Below, piece by piece: positions 60,838 to 60,969 of a DNA stretch of 60,969 bases. How positions within the stretch are numbered: the stretch's first letter is position 1; each line of letters opens with the position of its first letter. Origin of the DNA: CAZLAJ01 sp964644605 (lineage in GTDB: Bacteria; Patescibacteriota; Microgenomatia; UBA1406; GWC2-37-13); NCBI GenBank assembly GCA_964644605.1, contig CAZXWS010000039.1, forward strand, positions 1 to 60,969, given 5' to 3'. The notes beneath the pieces were generated by a model. That model did not search any database. It had not been told where the DNA came from and saw only the letters and a list, made by a program, of their open reading frames with translations. A program made the position numbers and the translations under genes.

Positions 60838-60969
60838 TCAGGACATTTGCAACAGATGGACAACTTCTAACGGTGTTTTAAGATCAATACCTAAGTGTGG
60901 TCTTTGCGTATTGTATTCTTTCAAAAACGCTGCAAACTGACTCCGTAAATCATCATAATCTGTGGCTCC
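60838..60969 (-). mobile_element. 3' end of an IS3/IS481-type transposase gene, cut by the window edge
   Basis: The minus strand reads FAAFLKEYNTQRPHLGIDLKTPLE and on to the TGA at 60838-60840 (quoted in part). This is the end of an rve integrase domain with the YNxxRPHxxL motif. The gene runs off the right edge. No inverted repeat could be fixed; the insertion may have affected the nearby methyltransferase. Confidence 0.85.

Overview
The window is an AT-rich bacterial chromosome segment with small, densely packed genes. It most resembles a Candidate Phyla Radiation (Patescibacteria, Microgenomates-like) genome. This is inferred from the gene content, because no rRNA is present. The pointers are: no biosynthetic operons for amino acids or nucleotides; an alanyl-tRNA synthetase that lacks its C-terminal domain; a CvpA-CAP fusion; a stand-alone 5'-3' exonuclease; secreted cohesin-like and dockerin-like proteins; many start codons directly behind a -10 box with no Shine-Dalgarno sequence; and many intergenic palindromes. 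UGA serves as an ordinary stop (for example lon, the sigma factor and the gene ending at 15284).

Layout. 1-6.5 kb: surface and secreted proteins (three-module Cys-rich protein with a dockerin-like tail, cohesin-like protein, DUF5666-like and Ig-like proteins), an ABC ATPase remnant, and an ECF-type sigma factor overlapping a membrane protein. 6.5-19 kb: cupin, Nudix, DedA-like protein, M32 carboxypeptidase, DsbA-like thioredoxin, tRNA-binding protein, AlaRS, NAD(P)HX dehydratase, and SecA with repeat-derived insertions. 19-25.9 kb: HIT protein, ABC exporter pair, phosphatases, aldehyde dehydrogenase, ASCH-Nudix fusion, YjjX-type NTPase, Nudix. 26-33 kb: signalling island of two histidine kinases, two receiver-only proteins, tiny genes, a P-loop gene with an in-frame stop, and an OmpR regulator. 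33-39 kb: diadenylate cyclase, CvpA-CAP, a glycosyltransferase-like protein, MsrA and MsrB, 5'-3' exonuclease. 39.5-51.3 kb: FtsH; divergent tsaC-tsaE fusion and tsaD; the suf cluster C-B-D-S-U with ferredoxin and a mini zinc-ribbon protein; Lon. 51.4-59.8 kb: one long minus-strand cell-surface polysaccharide cluster (GT2, O-antigen-ligase-like, GT39-like, three GT4-like, FemAB-like). 59.8-61 kb: a tRNA(CAU) gene nested in the anticodon arm of a second tRNA gene, a methyltransferase with an early stop, and the end of a transposase.

The genes serve protein export and quality control (SecA, FtsH, Lon, DsbA-like, Msr), Fe-S assembly and t6A tRNA modification, nucleotide-pool cleaning (three Nudix proteins, YjjX), sensing, and envelope polysaccharide assembly. 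The most unusual items are the nested tRNA at 59834-60006, the long-armed intergenic inverted repeats (39302-39469, 45921-46080, 44375-44459, and a 74-nt cloverleaf at 32084-32157), and the repeat sequences that have entered the secA reading frame. All calls were made by reading the sequence; no database search was run.
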